Positions 46,123-55,803 of a stretch of DNA of 64,000 bases are shown one piece after another; the stretch's first letter is position 1; every line of letters starts with the position of its first letter. Made by a program: the position numbers and the translations under genes. This stretch comes from Helicovermis profundi. Its GTDB lineage: Bacteria; Bacillota; Clostridia; Peptostreptococcales; Acidaminobacteraceae. The notes under the pieces are model-generated. The model saw nothing but the letters and a program-made list of their open reading frames with translations. It did not search any database and was not told the DNA's origin. The stretch spans positions 2,128,001-2,192,000 of the forward strand of contig NZ_AP028654.1 in NCBI RefSeq assembly GCF_033097505.1, written 5' to 3'.

Positions 46123-47469
46123 ATGAATAGATTAATAAACATAAAAATAATAAAAACAATAATCATTATTGCACTTCCAGCAATAATTGAAATGGCTCTA
46201 AATACACTTCTTGGTATCGCTGATACTTTAATGATAAGTAGACTTATTAATAAAGATGCACTCGTAGCAGCAGGATATTCTAACCAAGTTTTCTTTGCAT
46301 TAATTTTTATTTTCACATCATTTAATACTGGTGCAATAGCAATGATTTCTAGAAATTATGGTGAGAAAAATTTCAAAAGGCTTCGAAAAGTAGCTTCTGA
46401 AACTCTTACATTGAATTTAATTATTGGATTAATTATTACAATAATTTCTTTGTTTTTCGCAAAGAACATTTTTTCAATATATGATTTAACTTCTACTGTT
46501 AAAGATAGTTTATTAGTATATTTTAAAATTGTTTCATTTAGCCTTGTTCCTATGTTTCTATCATTTTCATTTTCTGCAACTCTAAGAGGATCAGGTGATA
46601 CTAAAACACCTATGAAAATAACTGCCATTGCAAATATAATAAATATTTTTGGAAATTATTTTTTAATAACTGGTTTTGGAATTTTTCCCGAACTCGGAAT
46701 AGCAGGTGCTGCAATTTCAACTACTGTTTCCCGTTTTATAGGATTATTCATATATATATTTATATTATTCAATAATAAAAAAACAGTACATATTAACATA
46801 AAAAACATGCTTTTGACAAATGATGTTTTAAGACCACTACTAAATCTAAGCATTCCTGGTGCTCTAGAACAATTCTTTATGCAAACTGCATTTATTGTTG
46901 TAGGAATAATTACTGCGAAACTTAATACATCTTCAGAAGCTTTATTTAGAATCCTTATTAATATTGAATCTATTAGTTTTATGCCTGCAGTCGGCATATC
47001 AATTGCTGCATCAACTTTAGTTGGAAAATCTATTGGAGAAAAAAATAAAACTATGGCTAAAGAAATAGCAAAAGCTTCTTCAGTACTTGCTGTAATTTGG
47101 GGAATTGCGATTGGAATTGTATTTATCCTAATCCCAGAACTTATTGTTTCTATATTTACAGAAGACAATAATATACTTATAATAGCATCACTTCCGATGT
47201 TTGTGGCAGGATTTAATCAACCGTTTCTTAATTATATGATATCAATGTCAGGAGCTATTAGAGGTGCTGGTGATACAAAAGCTTTAATGTATATAACTAC
47301 TTTAAGACTTTGGACTATGTTTATACCTCTTAGCTATTTATTTATACTGATTTTTCATACCGGTGTTGAAGGTATTTGGTACGCTGAACTTATATCGTTT
47401 TTCTTTTTCTCACTAATTTTAACTAGACGTTATCTTAGTGAAAAATGGTTAAATATTAAAATTGACTAA
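46123..47469 (+). CDS. MATE family multidrug/sodium efflux transporter
   Basis: Twelve-helix exporter of 448 residues with two homologous MatE halves. Typical sites: LPAIIEMALNTLLGIADTLMISRL (helix 1, about 16-39), FSATLRGSGDTKTPM (about 147-161) and, in the second half, SGAIRGAGDTKALM (about 376-389). It should use Na+ or H+ to expel cationic compounds. ATG with TTAGGAG. The gene lies downstream of a terminator that may attenuate it, and 26 bp before the pyrophosphatase, so the two may share a transcript. Confidence 0.95.
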   Translation: MNRLINIKIIKTIIIIALPAIIEMALNTLLGIADTLMISRLINKDALVAAGYSNQVFFALIFIFTSFNTGAIAMISRNYGEKNFKRLRKVASETLTLNLIIGLIITIISLFFAKNIFSIYDLTSTVKDSLLVYFKIVSFSLVPMFLSFSFSATLRGSGDTKTPMKITAIANIINIFGNYFLITGFGIFPELGIAGAAISTTVSRFIGLFIYIFILFNNKKTVHINIKNMLLTNDVLRPLLNLSIPGALEQFFMQTAFIVVGIITAKLNTSSEALFRILINIESISFMPAVGISIAASTLVGKSIGEKNKTMAKEIAKASSVLAVIWGIAIGIVFILIPELIVSIFTEDNNILIIASLPMFVAGFNQPFLNYMISMSGAIRGAGDTKALMYITTLRLWTMFIPLSYLFILIFHTGVEGIWYAELISFFFFSLILTRRYLSEKWLNIKID

Positions 47470-47495
47470 ACTTTAATTATACAAAGGAGGCTACT

Positions 47496-49118
47496 ATGAT
47501 TCATATTTTTGGTCATAAAAATCCCGATTCTGATTCTGTATGTTCTGCAATTGCATTAAATTTTCTTAAAAACTCTAAAAACATAAAATCTAATCCTTTC
47601 GTTTTAGGTTCAATAAATAAAGAAACTACTTTTATATTAAATCATTTTAATATAAATGCTCCAAGCATTTTAAAAAATGTAAATATCGAAGTTAAAGATT
47701 TAAATTATGATACTATAAAACCTGTAAGTTCTGAAATTTCAATATTTGAAGCTTATAATAAAATGAAGACAATGAAAATTCGTACTCTTCCAGTAACTAA
47801 TGATACTAATAAACTTGTTGGTATACTTACTATGAAGGATATAACTATTGACTTTATAAGTGGAAATAAAAGAAAACTTGACACTACTTATAGTAACGTA
47901 ACAAAGTCTTTAGGTGGTAAACTCATTACTGAAACTAACAGAAAACTTGTTGGTAATATTCTCGTTATAGCTCTCTACCATAAGACCTTAAAAAAAGATA
48001 ATTTGGTTAATAATAACACTATTGCAATAGTTGGTGATAATTACGAAGCAATTGATTTTCTTATTTCAGAAAATATAAATTCAATAATTGTCACTGGTGG
48101 AAGAATTCCACCAAAAGAGTATATTGAAAAAGCTAACAGAAAAAACATTAATATCATTTCTGTTCCTATTGATACTTACGAAACTTCTAGACAACTTACT
48201 CTCTGTAATAAAGTATCTTCAATAATGAAATCAAAAAATATAATACGATTTAAACCATATTATTCTATTGATGAGGTAAAAGAAGATATGAGCCTTTACA
48301 AGTATACCAATTATCCAGTGCTTGACAAGGGAAAACAATATCTTGGTATGGTAAACAGAAATCATATAATTAGTCCCAATAAAAAGAAAGTCATTTTAGT
48401 CGATCATAACGAATACTCTCAAAGTGTTCCAGGATTAAAAACCGCAAATATATTAGAAATAATTGATCATCATAAAATCGGTGATATTAATACTAACTCA
48501 CCAATATCATTTCGAAATATGCCCGTAGGATCAACTTGTACTATAGTGTACTCTATGTTTAGAGAAGAGAATATTAAAATCCCCAAAAATATAGCTGGCT
48601 GCTTGATTTCTGGAATAATTTCAGACACTTTATTCTTCCGTTCACCTACGACTACTAGTTTTGATAAAATTGCAGTAGAAAAACTTAATGAAACTTTAAA
48701 TATGGATCTTGACCAATATGCACACAATATGTTTAAATATGGTTCTTCCCTAGAAGGTGAAGAAACAAATGAAATATTAAACAAAGACTACAAAGAATTT
48801 GATATTGAAGGGTTAAAGATAGGAATTTCACAAATATTTACTTTAAATATTGATGAAATACTTGAAAGAAAAGATGAATTTCTTCATTGTCTTGAAAAAA
48901 ATCATATTCAAAAAAATAATGACATTAGTCTCATAGTAATTACAGATATATTAAAAGAAGGTTCACACTTCCTATATAAATCGGATAACACAAATATTAT
49001 TAAATACTTACTTAATGATAATTTAGAGCAAGGTTATTTTTCAAAAGGAATTATTTCAAGAAAAAAACAAATCGTACCATTAATAAGTGAGGCAATTATA
49101 GCTCAAAAAAATATGTAA
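47496..49118 (+). CDS. ppaC: manganese-dependent family II inorganic pyrophosphatase with CBS/DRTGG insert
   Basis: Cytoplasmic enzyme hydrolysing pyrophosphate, 540 residues. The DHH domain is split: FGHKNPDSDSVCSAIAL (4-20) supplies the first metal ligands, and VDHNEYSQS and IIDHHKIGD (DHH, about 328) the rest. Between them lie CBS (about 70-120), DRTGG-like (about 130-245) and a second CBS (about 250-300) domain, the architecture of clostridial CBS-PPases that are regulated by AMP, ADP and diadenosine polyphosphates. The DHHA2 domain is at the C terminus, ending with the substrate-binding GIISRKKQIVP. ATG with AAAGGAGG. Confidence 0.95.
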   Translation: MIHIFGHKNPDSDSVCSAIALNFLKNSKNIKSNPFVLGSINKETTFILNHFNINAPSILKNVNIEVKDLNYDTIKPVSSEISIFEAYNKMKTMKIRTLPVTNDTNKLVGILTMKDITIDFISGNKRKLDTTYSNVTKSLGGKLITETNRKLVGNILVIALYHKTLKKDNLVNNNTIAIVGDNYEAIDFLISENINSIIVTGGRIPPKEYIEKANRKNINIISVPIDTYETSRQLTLCNKVSSIMKSKNIIRFKPYYSIDEVKEDMSLYKYTNYPVLDKGKQYLGMVNRNHIISPNKKKVILVDHNEYSQSVPGLKTANILEIIDHHKIGDINTNSPISFRNMPVGSTCTIVYSMFREENIKIPKNIAGCLISGIISDTLFFRSPTTTSFDKIAVEKLNETLNMDLDQYAHNMFKYGSSLEGEETNEILNKDYKEFDIEGLKIGISQIFTLNIDEILERKDEFLHCLEKNHIQKNNDISLIVITDILKEGSHFLYKSDNTNIIKYLLNDNLEQGYFSKGIISRKKQIVPLISEAIIAQKNM

Positions 49119-49119
49119 T

Positions 49120-49169
49120 AAAACAATGTATGTGGAATTTTTATAGGATTATTCAACATACATTGTTTT
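49120..49169. terminator. bidirectional terminator between ppaC and thiC
   Basis: Perfect 14-bp stem AAAACAATGTATGT / ACATACATTGTTTT with a 22-nt loop; T-rich 3' flank on the plus strand. Confidence 0.85.
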
Positions 49170-49173
49170 TATT

Positions 49174-50481
49174 TTATAATATATCTACTTCTTCACCTTT
49201 CATTATCTTATTCATATTTCTCATAGAACACATCTTTCCACACATTGTACATGTATCTTCAATTTCAGGTTTTGATTCTTTTCTATATCGTCTTGCTTTT
49301 TCTTCATATATAGAAAGTGAAAACATTGTTTCCCAATCCAAATTTTGTCTCGCCACACTCATTTTATAATCCCACTCTTTTGCATTTTTTATTTTCTTTC
49401 CTATATCTCCAGCATGAGCTGCAATTTTCACAGCAATTATTCCTTCTATCATATCCTCTTCATTTGGTAATCTAAGATGTTCTGCTGGTGTAACATAACA
49501 AAGAAAATCGGCACCTTTTGAAGCTGCAATTGCACCACCAATCGCACTGGTTATATGGTCATATCCTGGAGCTACATCTGTGACAATTGGTCCAAGGACA
49601 TAAAAGGGAGCACCATGGCACAACTTCTTTTCAAGTAACATATTTGATTCTATTTCATCAATTGCCATATGCCCTGGTCCCTCTACTATTACTTGTACAT
49701 CTTTTTCCCATGCCCTTAATGTAAGTTCTCCGAGTACCATCAATTCTTTTATTTGACTTGCATCCGTTGCATCATTTACCGAGCCTGGTCTACAAGCATC
49801 ACCAAGACTTAAAGTAATATCATACTTAACACAAATATCAAGCAATTCATCAAAATATTCATAATATGGATTTTCTTTATTATTAATTTGCATCCATAAA
49901 TACGTTAAGGATCCTCCTCTAGAAACAATATTATTTAACCTTTTATTTCTTTTAAATACTTTAATTGTTTCCTTATTTAGACCAGCATGTATAGTAATAA
50001 AGTCAACACCATTTTTACCATGCTCTTCTACTACATTTAAAAATTCCTTTGCGGTAATATCTTTCAAATCTTTATCATAATAACCTACTAAGTCATAAAT
50101 TGGTACAGTTCCTATCATAGCACTTGAAATATCAACTAATTCTTTTCTAAATTCTCTTGTTTTTCCAAATGAACTTAAATCCATAATAGCTTCAGCTTCC
50201 ATTTCTATTGCTTTTTTAACTTTTCTAATTTCTTTTTCAAAATCACTACTATCCTTAGAAATTCCTAAATTAACATTTATTTTTGTTCTAAGTCCACTTC
50301 CTATTCCTTCTGGACTAATACTAGCATGATTTTTATTGCAAGGAATAACAATTACTCCTCGTTTCATTTTTTCGATTAATTCATCTATGTTAATATTTTC
50401 TTTCCTTGCAACTTCTAGCATTTCATTAGTAATAATACCTTTTTTAGCTGCATTCATTTGCGTAGTGTATTTTTTATTCAA
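49174..50481 (-). CDS. thiC: phosphomethylpyrimidine synthase
   Basis: Radical-SAM enzyme that rearranges aminoimidazole ribotide to HMP phosphate, the thiamine pyrimidine. 435 residues from TTG 50481, which has AAGGGAG upstream. This start overlaps the end of thiE by 8 nt; longer in-frame starts lie wholly inside thiE. Conserved [46 protein letters not shown] and the C-terminal cluster motif CTMCGKMC (CxxCxxxxC) confirm identity. Last gene of the thi operon under the TPP riboswitch. Confidence 0.97.
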   Translation of the reverse strand: MNKKYTTQMNAAKKGIITNEMLEVARKENINIDELIEKMKRGVIVIPCNKNHASISPEGIGSGLRTKINVNLGISKDSSDFEKEIRKVKKAIEMEAEAIMDLSSFGKTREFRKELVDISSAMIGTVPIYDLVGYYDKDLKDITAKEFLNVVEEHGKNGVDFITIHAGLNKETIKVFKRNKRLNNIVSRGGSLTYLWMQINNKENPYYEYFDELLDICVKYDITLSLGDACRPGSVNDATDASQIKELMVLGELTLRAWEKDVQVIVEGPGHMAIDEIESNMLLEKKLCHGAPFYVLGPIVTDVAPGYDHITSAIGGAIAASKGADFLCYVTPAEHLRLPNEEDMIEGIIAVKIAAHAGDIGKKIKNAKEWDYKMSVARQNLDWETMFSLSIYEEKARRYRKESKPEIEDTCTMCGKMCSMRNMNKIMKGEEVDIL

Positions 50482-51535
50482 TTTTTTTTCTCCCTTCAAA
50501 TAAATCCACAATTTCATATAAATTTTTCTCATCATCAATTTCAGTTACCATAGCACAAATCTTACAGCCATTTGATTTTAGCTCTTTATATTTATTTTTC
50601 TTTATTCCACCTATGGAAACGTAAGGAATTTCAATATTGTTATTAACCCACTTTAGATAATCTATGCCTTCGCATTTTTCCACATGAATCCTTGTGGACG
50701 TTTGGTAAAGCGGACCAACTCCTATATAATCTGCTCCAATTTTTTTTGCATGTAATGCTTGTACGCTACCATGAGTTGAAACGCCTAATATAAATTTTTT
50801 GTTTTTTTCATGCATTTCCTTTTTTATTTGATTAACTTTATCAATATTTCCAGGAATTAAAATATCTTCTTGTCCCAAATGTACGCCATTTGCACCAATA
50901 TCAAATGCTAAATCTACATTATCATTTACTATTAAAATAGCTCCATATTTAGTGCACATATTCTTTAATTCTAAACATATTTCAAGCTCTTTATTAATAG
51001 TTATTTCATTTTTTTTGTTTCTATATTGAATAACTTTAATCCCATTTTCCAGCATTTTTTTTACTTGCATTACATATGACAATTTACTATTATCATATGT
51101 AATACCATATATTCCATCTTCAAATTTTAGCTGCCAAATTTGATTTAAAAAATCTTTTTCAACCTTATAAATTTTAAATCTAATGTTTTCAAACAATCTT
51201 GAAATACCAATTTCTAATTCAAGTTTTGATAACTCTTCAAGCGTTCGAAGTGATTCTTCGCTCCTTTTAAAATTTGACAATACTATATCTTTTATGTTAG
51301 CACGATTGCTTATATCACTTTCAAAAGATATTTTTTTCCCAACATCATTTGATGAACTTCTAAATGCAATAATTTTTATACTATCAAATGTATCTCTAAT
51401 TTCATGTCTTAAGTTTCTTAATTCATTGGATAAGTATTTATTATTATATTTAAATCTTGCTATATCTTCTACAACTCTAATACCTTCAGCAGCCCTATTA
51501 ATTGAAGCATCAATTATTCTATAATAATTAATCAT
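50474..51535 (-). CDS. thiE: ThiD2-ThiE fusion (HMP-phosphate kinase and thiamine-phosphate synthase)
   Basis: 353 residues in two domains. The N-terminal 115 residues ([20 protein letters not shown] onward) match the ThiD2 domain, described as a monofunctional HMP-phosphate kinase. From about 140 follows the ThiE TIM barrel with [32 protein letters not shown] and [13 protein letters not shown], joining HMP-PP to thiazole phosphate. The fusion explains why no separate thiD is present. ATG with GGTGAACTT, overlapping the thiH stop by 8 nt. The kinase role of the N-terminal part rests on family knowledge. Confidence 0.93.
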   Translation of the reverse strand: MINYYRIIDASINRAAEGIRVVEDIARFKYNNKYLSNELRNLRHEIRDTFDSIKIIAFRSSSNDVGKKISFESDISNRANIKDIVLSNFKRSEESLRTLEELSKLELEIGISRLFENIRFKIYKVEKDFLNQIWQLKFEDGIYGITYDNSKLSYVMQVKKMLENGIKVIQYRNKKNEITINKELEICLELKNMCTKYGAILIVNDNVDLAFDIGANGVHLGQEDILIPGNIDKVNQIKKEMHEKNKKFILGVSTHGSVQALHAKKIGADYIGVGPLYQTSTRIHVEKCEGIDYLKWVNNNIEIPYVSIGGIKKNKYKELKSNGCKICAMVTEIDDEKNLYEIVDLFEGRKKIE

Positions 51536-52646
51536 ATAAGTTCACCCAATCTCTTAAAATTGGCTGATATCCAGCATCATATATTAGTTTTTCTACATCT
51601 TTTACTGCCGAATGGTCCGATATTTCAAATTGACTTATAGAATTTTTGTAAACAACATGTCCCCCAACCTCAGTAGAAACTTCAGCAGACATTTTATTCA
51701 CACCAAGCGGGATAATATTTCTTCTAAATTCTTTGCTTTCTCTAGTTGATATATTAACTGATACATATGGTAAAAACAGTCTTATAGATGTAATAATTTG
51801 CACAAATTCTTTATCACTAACTTCCATATAATTATAATTTTCATCTTCTGTTGTGCTAATTTTTTTTATTCTTGGAAATGAAAGTCCTATTTCTAGCTCT
51901 GGAAATTTTTTAGCTAAGTATTTTGCATGAAGCCCTAAGATAAAAACATCCATTTTCCAATCACTTAATCCAAGTAGTACACCTATGTTTAAGGACTTGA
52001 TATTTGCATTTGCAATATTTTCTGGCGTATTCAATCTAAATAGATAATCTCTCTTTTTTCCCGAAATATGAACTTTGCTATAAATTTCTTGGTCGTAAGT
52101 TTCTTGATATACCGTTACTCCGTAAACTCCTAATTTTTCAAGAATTTTATACTCAATTTCATTAAGAGGATATATTTCTATTGAAATAGAAACAAAATAT
52201 TTTTTTAATACTCTAATTGAACTCACAATATATTCAAAAGGTGATTTTGCTCTTGATTCACCCGTTAAAAGCAGTATATGATTAATTCCTTTTGAGTGTA
52301 AATAATCTGCTTCCATTTCAATTTCATCATTACTTAACTTCACTCTGCTAATTTGATTATTTTTATTAAAACTACAATATAAACATCTATTATCGCAAAA
52401 ATTTGATATATAAAGGGGGGAATAAATAGTAATTGCTTTTCCAAAATTATTTAAAGATAATATTTTGCTTTTTTTCGCCATTTTTTCAAGTTCAAATAAT
52501 CCATTTTCTGATAAAAGTTTTGCGAAATCATATTCATCAATAGTTTCTTTTTCTAGTATTCTTATAACTTCATTTCTACTAGTAGTGGTAAATAATTTTT
52601 TAACAAATTCCTTATCCATTATCTCTAACTCATCATAAAAGTTCAT
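51528..52646 (-). CDS. thiH: 2-iminoacetate synthase (tyrosine lyase)
   Basis: Radical-SAM enzyme that cleaves tyrosine to dehydroglycine (2-iminoacetate) for thiazole synthesis under anaerobic conditions. 372 residues from ATG 52646, which has AGGTGA 5 nt upstream, inside the end of thiG. A GTG three codons earlier is less well placed. Cluster motif NFCDNRCLYCSF (CxxxCxxC) is near residue 80; LLLTGESRAKSP and YQETYDQEIYSKVH are ThiH-typical. Use of ThiH rather than an oxygen-dependent glycine oxidase fits an anaerobe. Confidence 0.95.
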   Translation of the reverse strand: MNFYDELEIMDKEFVKKLFTTTSRNEVIRILEKETIDEYDFAKLLSENGLFELEKMAKKSKILSLNNFGKAITIYSPLYISNFCDNRCLYCSFNKNNQISRVKLSNDEIEMEADYLHSKGINHILLLTGESRAKSPFEYIVSSIRVLKKYFVSISIEIYPLNEIEYKILEKLGVYGVTVYQETYDQEIYSKVHISGKKRDYLFRLNTPENIANANIKSLNIGVLLGLSDWKMDVFILGLHAKYLAKKFPELEIGLSFPRIKKISTTEDENYNYMEVSDKEFVQIITSIRLFLPYVSVNISTRESKEFRRNIIPLGVNKMSAEVSTEVGGHVVYKNSISQFEISDHSAVKDVEKLIYDAGYQPILRDWVNLYD

Positions 52647-52647
52647 A

Positions 52648-53433
52648 TCATTCACCTAAAAATCCTGTAAGTGGCGATGAAGCTTCAGCTCTCTCTAAAG
52701 TTCTACCAAGTTTCGAAACATATGCAATTCTACCTGCTTCAACCGCCATTGAAAATGCTTCCGCCATATTAATAGGATTATTTGATGTTGCAATAGCAGT
52801 ATTAACTAGAACAGCATCTGCTCCCATTTCCATCGCATATGCTGCATCTGAGGGCTTTCCAATTCCTGCATCAACAATAAGAGGAATATCAATTTCTTCA
52901 ATTAAAATTCTAATCATTTCTTCTGTTCTTATTCCTCTATTTGATCCAATTGGAGATCCTAGCGGCATAATTGTTGAAGCACCAGCATTCACAAGACTCC
53001 TCGCACTAGATAAATCAGGCGACATATATGGAAGTACTACAAATCCTAATTTTGAAAGAGTTTCTGTAGCTTTAATTGTTTGGTAGTTATTGGGAAGTAG
53101 ATGCTTATTGTCATCAATTATTTCTAATTTTATCCAATTACCACAACCCATTTCTTTTGCTATTTTAGCAATTCTTATTGCTTCTTCAGCATTTCTAGCA
53201 CCAGATGTATTCGGAAGTAACTGAATATTTTTAGGAATATAATCTAATATATTCCGTTCTTTTTTACTTGTGTCAATTCTTCTTAAAGCCATTGTAACCA
53301 CTTCTGTATGGCTTTTTTCTATAACCTTAGAAATCATCGATTTCGATGGATATTTACCGGTTCCAATTAATAATCTACTATTTAATTTTCTTGTACCTAT
53401 AACTAAATCTTTATCTTTTATAAAATTATCCAT
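52648..53433 (-). CDS. thiG: thiazole synthase
   Basis: Makes the thiazole phosphate ring from DXP, dehydroglycine and ThiS thiocarboxylate. 261 residues from ATG 53433, close to the family's usual 256. Motifs: [10 protein letters not shown] (near 21), [34 protein letters not shown] and [32 protein letters not shown] (in parts). The start is uncertain: the ATG has no ribosome site close by, while AAAGGAGG lies about 30 nt further upstream with an 8-bp hairpin (ACTAAATA / TATTTAGT) between. The frame stays open to TTG 53523. Confidence 0.93.
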   Translation of the reverse strand: MDNFIKDKDLVIGTRKLNSRLLIGTGKYPSKSMISKVIEKSHTEVVTMALRRIDTSKKERNILDYIPKNIQLLPNTSGARNAEEAIRIAKIAKEMGCGNWIKLEIIDDNKHLLPNNYQTIKATETLSKLGFVVLPYMSPDLSSARSLVNAGASTIMPLGSPIGSNRGIRTEEMIRILIEEIDIPLIVDAGIGKPSDAAYAMEMGADAVLVNTAIATSNNPINMAEAFSMAVEAGRIAYVSKLGRTLERAEASSPLTGFLGE

Positions 53434-53537
53434 TTTTTTATATACTAAATATTGTTTATTTAGTACAGCCTCCTTTCGGTAATATATTTTTTCTAGCTTT
53501 AAATACTTTTTAGCACTTAACAAATAATCATTTAAAG

Positions 53538-54134
53538 CTATATATTATTTTTAATAATATTCATAACATTATTTGCTTCATGTGATGCAGTCATCATTAC
53601 CCTTGCTGATAATAATTCTGGAAAAATATTAGAATCAGATACAAAATCACCTGAAATATAGAATCTTTCTGATTTTTTTTTAGTTAAAATGTCATTCGAA
53701 TCTCCAAAGCCAGCCATACCCGATGCTGATATAAGTATTTTATCCGTTTCGCCTAAAACCCAATTTGCAAGTTCAGCTTTACATATAGGACTATCAAAAG
53801 CCTCAACAATAATATCCGCTTTACTTAAATATCTTTCAAAATTAGATAATGACAATTTTAATTTTTCACCAATAATTTTTATATTTGGATTTATATTTTT
53901 CAGTATTAAACTCGTCGCCTTAACCTTAGAATTACCAACATCATTGATATAATAGTTTTGTCTATTTAAATTTGATAATTCAACATTATCAAAATCATAA
54001 ATAATTAGCCTATCAATACCCGAACGAACAAGCATCATAGCAATATTTGATCCCAACCCTCCAAGACCAAGAACTGCAACACTAACTTTTTTATATTTTC
54101 TTATAAGTTCATCTGAATTTTTTAAATTTATCAC
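53538..54134 (-). CDS. thiF: ThiS adenylyltransferase
   Basis: E1-like enzyme that adenylates the C terminus of ThiS, 198 residues, the short form common in Clostridia. ATP-binding loop [15 protein letters not shown] (18-32), Mg/ATP residues in [17 protein letters not shown] (about 46-62) and GEKLKLS. It lacks the long C-terminal zinc site of E. coli ThiF. GTG start shares the G of the thiS stop codon. Its ribosome site GGAGGC is the very sequence coding for the last Gly residues of ThiS. Confidence 0.93.
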   Translation of the reverse strand: MINLKNSDELIRKYKKVSVAVLGLGGLGSNIAMMLVRSGIDRLIIYDFDNVELSNLNRQNYYINDVGNSKVKATSLILKNINPNIKIIGEKLKLSLSNFERYLSKADIIVEAFDSPICKAELANWVLGETDKILISASGMAGFGDSNDILTKKKSERFYISGDFVSDSNIFPELLSARVMMTASHEANNVMNIIKNNI

Positions 54135-54325
54135 TAACCGCCTCCTATAAATCCAATAATTTCAATACTATCTTTGTCAAATATTTTTTTCTTGTCATAC
54201 TGAGACTTACTTATAATTTCTTTATTTACTTCTACAACAACTTTTTCAAAATCTAAATTCATTTTTTCTAATAATTCTTTAACATTTGAATAATCACAAC
54301 CTATTTGCTTTCCGTTAACATACAT
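54134..54325 (-). CDS. thiS: sulfur carrier protein ThiS
   Basis: Ubiquitin-like protein of 63 residues ending in the required Gly-Gly (tail IIGFIGGG), which is adenylated by ThiF and then carries thiocarboxylate sulfur for ThiG. The start MYVNGKQI and VVVEVNKEIISKSQY are family-typical. ATG 54325 has AAAGGAGGT, but with a long 15-nt gap. First gene of the operon, following the TPP riboswitch and two terminators. Confidence 0.95.
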   Translation of the reverse strand: MYVNGKQIGCDYSNVKELLEKMNLDFEKVVVEVNKEIISKSQYDKKKIFDKDSIEIIGFIGGG

Positions 54326-54362
54326 TTTTTAAAATATTTACCTCCTTTGCGAATAAAAAAAT

Positions 54363-54377
54363 TGCGCCATAGGCACA
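54363..54377 (-). terminator. second terminator of the thi leader
   Basis: TGTGCC / GGCGCA stem (one G-T pair) with a 3-nt loop, followed on the minus strand by ATTTTTTTATT. It lies between the riboswitch-linked terminator and thiS. Confidence 0.65.
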
Positions 54378-54401
54378 TTAGTTATATTATGTAAATAAAA
54401 A

Positions 54402-54421
54402 AACCTGCCAAGAGGCAGGTT
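54402..54421 (-). terminator. riboswitch-controlled terminator of the thi operon
   Basis: AACCTGCC / GGCAGGTT stem with a 4-nt loop followed by seven T on the minus strand, directly after the TPP aptamer. It is expected to form when TPP is bound. Confidence 0.9.
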
Positions 54422-54437
54422 AATTACAATATAACAG

Positions 54438-54518
54438 GCTTCCCTACGTTAGTACTAGCTAAATCAGGTTAAAGGGTTAAAATATATCTATTTCTCTCAG
54501 CCAACAGGCACCCCTAGC
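54438..54518 (-). promoter_or_regulatory. TPP riboswitch (THI element)
   Basis: Minus-strand aptamer with all core signatures in order: AGGGGTGCC, GGCTGAGAGAAA, AACCCTTTAACCTGAT, TAGTACTAACGTAGGGAAG. It lies upstream of thiS and shuts off the operon through termination when thiamine diphosphate is abundant. Confidence 0.97.
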
Positions 54519-54538
54519 AAAATATTAAGTTCGAAATT

Positions 54539-54567
54539 ATTGTACATCATTAAAATCAAAAAGTAAA
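54539..54567 (-). promoter_or_regulatory. promoter of the thi operon
   Basis: TTTACT and TACAAT with 17 bp between them on the minus strand. Transcription would start near 54532, just ahead of the riboswitch. Confidence 0.65.
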
Positions 54568-54579
54568 CCTAAAAATCAT

Positions 54580-55656
54580 CTATTCTTTAATTATACTTAA
54601 AATTCTATTTAAAGTATTTTCATTATTCTTTTTCTTTCCAAGAACCATTATTGAAAAATCATCTGCTAGTATCTCTTTTGGTCCAGAACTTACAGACGAA
54701 TTATTGCTAACTACTGAGTAATATTTGTCAATTTGATTCAAATTAATCTCTAAGAGCTTTCCACCCTCCATTTCATTATTTTCATCGTCAACATATAAGG
54801 GTTTGATAACACCTCCGTCTATTTTTACGGCTATATACTTATTGATTATGCTCTTTTCAATATCAGACTTATCTCCATCAAATTTTTCATTAAAGTATGA
54901 AATTGGCATGAATTTAAATTCTGACTCTGAATATGAACCTTGAATATAATACTCGATTTTATAGTCATTATCATTAGTAAATTTATTATCTACATATTCT
55001 TTGGGATAAATTAATTCAGAAGACTTAACAAAGCCAATTGAATTACATAATTTTTCATATTTTTTTTCATCTTTATTTACAATCATATAAAACAAACTTT
55101 TTACAATTGCTTCATTTAAATTTTCTTTGTAACCATTAATTAAACTTTCAGGTAAAAATATTGCATTATCTCTAATAAAAAATTTACCATATTCTAAAGA
55201 ATCTTTTGTTTTAAATAAATATATTTTACTTGGTAAATTAATATTATTATCTGAAAAGTATTTCTCAAAAGTCATAATATTTTTTATGATTCTATTTTTT
55301 TCTTCTTCATTCCAATTTAAAATTTTATCCTTATATATGTCATGTCTTTTATTCACATCAACATCTTTATATTCACCATATCGTATGTAAAAATCATTAT
55401 TTGAAAATCTATTAACTAAATCTTGATCATTATATAAAAAATCAATTCCTTTTGCTTGATTAGAAAATTCAATACTATCACTCAAATTAAGTAGTTCAAA
55501 AATAGTTTTACTTTCAGATGCTTTACTATTATCTAAATTAATTATATTTTTTTTTGTTTCATTTTTATTAGTACAAGCGCTTAGGCTAATAATAAATACT
55601 ACAAGCATTATAAACAAGCATATTTTTTTCGATTTTTCAATTAATAAATTAATCAT
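54580..55656 (-). CDS. lipoprotein of unknown function
   Basis: 358 residues with a lipoprotein signal peptide: basic start, hydrophobic core FIMLVVFIISLSAC, and lipobox LSAC with Cys28. The mature part is charged and predicted alpha/beta with a serine-rich C terminus (SVVSNNSSVSSGP). I do not recognise a domain. An equivalent of a zinc-peptidase HExxH motif was looked for and not found. ATG with AAGGTAAGG. It lies downstream of the HD-GYP gene by about 150 bp, perhaps independently transcribed. Confidence 0.78.
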   Translation of the reverse strand: MINLLIEKSKKICLFIMLVVFIISLSACTNKNETKKNIINLDNSKASESKTIFELLNLSDSIEFSNQAKGIDFLYNDQDLVNRFSNNDFYIRYGEYKDVDVNKRHDIYKDKILNWNEEEKNRIIKNIMTFEKYFSDNNINLPSKIYLFKTKDSLEYGKFFIRDNAIFLPESLINGYKENLNEAIVKSLFYMIVNKDEKKYEKLCNSIGFVKSSELIYPKEYVDNKFTNDNDYKIEYYIQGSYSESEFKFMPISYFNEKFDGDKSDIEKSIINKYIAVKIDGGVIKPLYVDDENNEMEGGKLLEINLNQIDKYYSVVSNNSSVSSGPKEILADDFSIMVLGKKKNNENTLNRILSIIKE

Positions 55657-55741
55657 TCAATTCCTTACCTTCCACTAATTTTGATAAATAATACATTATT
55701 TGTATAACATCATTATAATCTATTATTATATTCAATACCAT

Positions 55742-55783
55742 CAAAACATCAAAAAAAATATAAATATTTCAGTTGATGTTTTG
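55742..55783 (-). terminator. probable terminator after the HD-GYP gene
   Basis: 11-bp stem CAAAACATCAA / TTGATGTTTTG with a 20-nt loop containing a T run on the minus strand; no good T tail after the stem. Confidence 0.4.
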
Positions 55784-55803
55784 TGTTTTAATGTTTTAGT
55801 TTT

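Noticed and set aside
46656-47168. 170-codon minus-strand frame within the MATE gene
   Set aside because: Shadow of a clear transporter; no ribosome site or recognisable motif.
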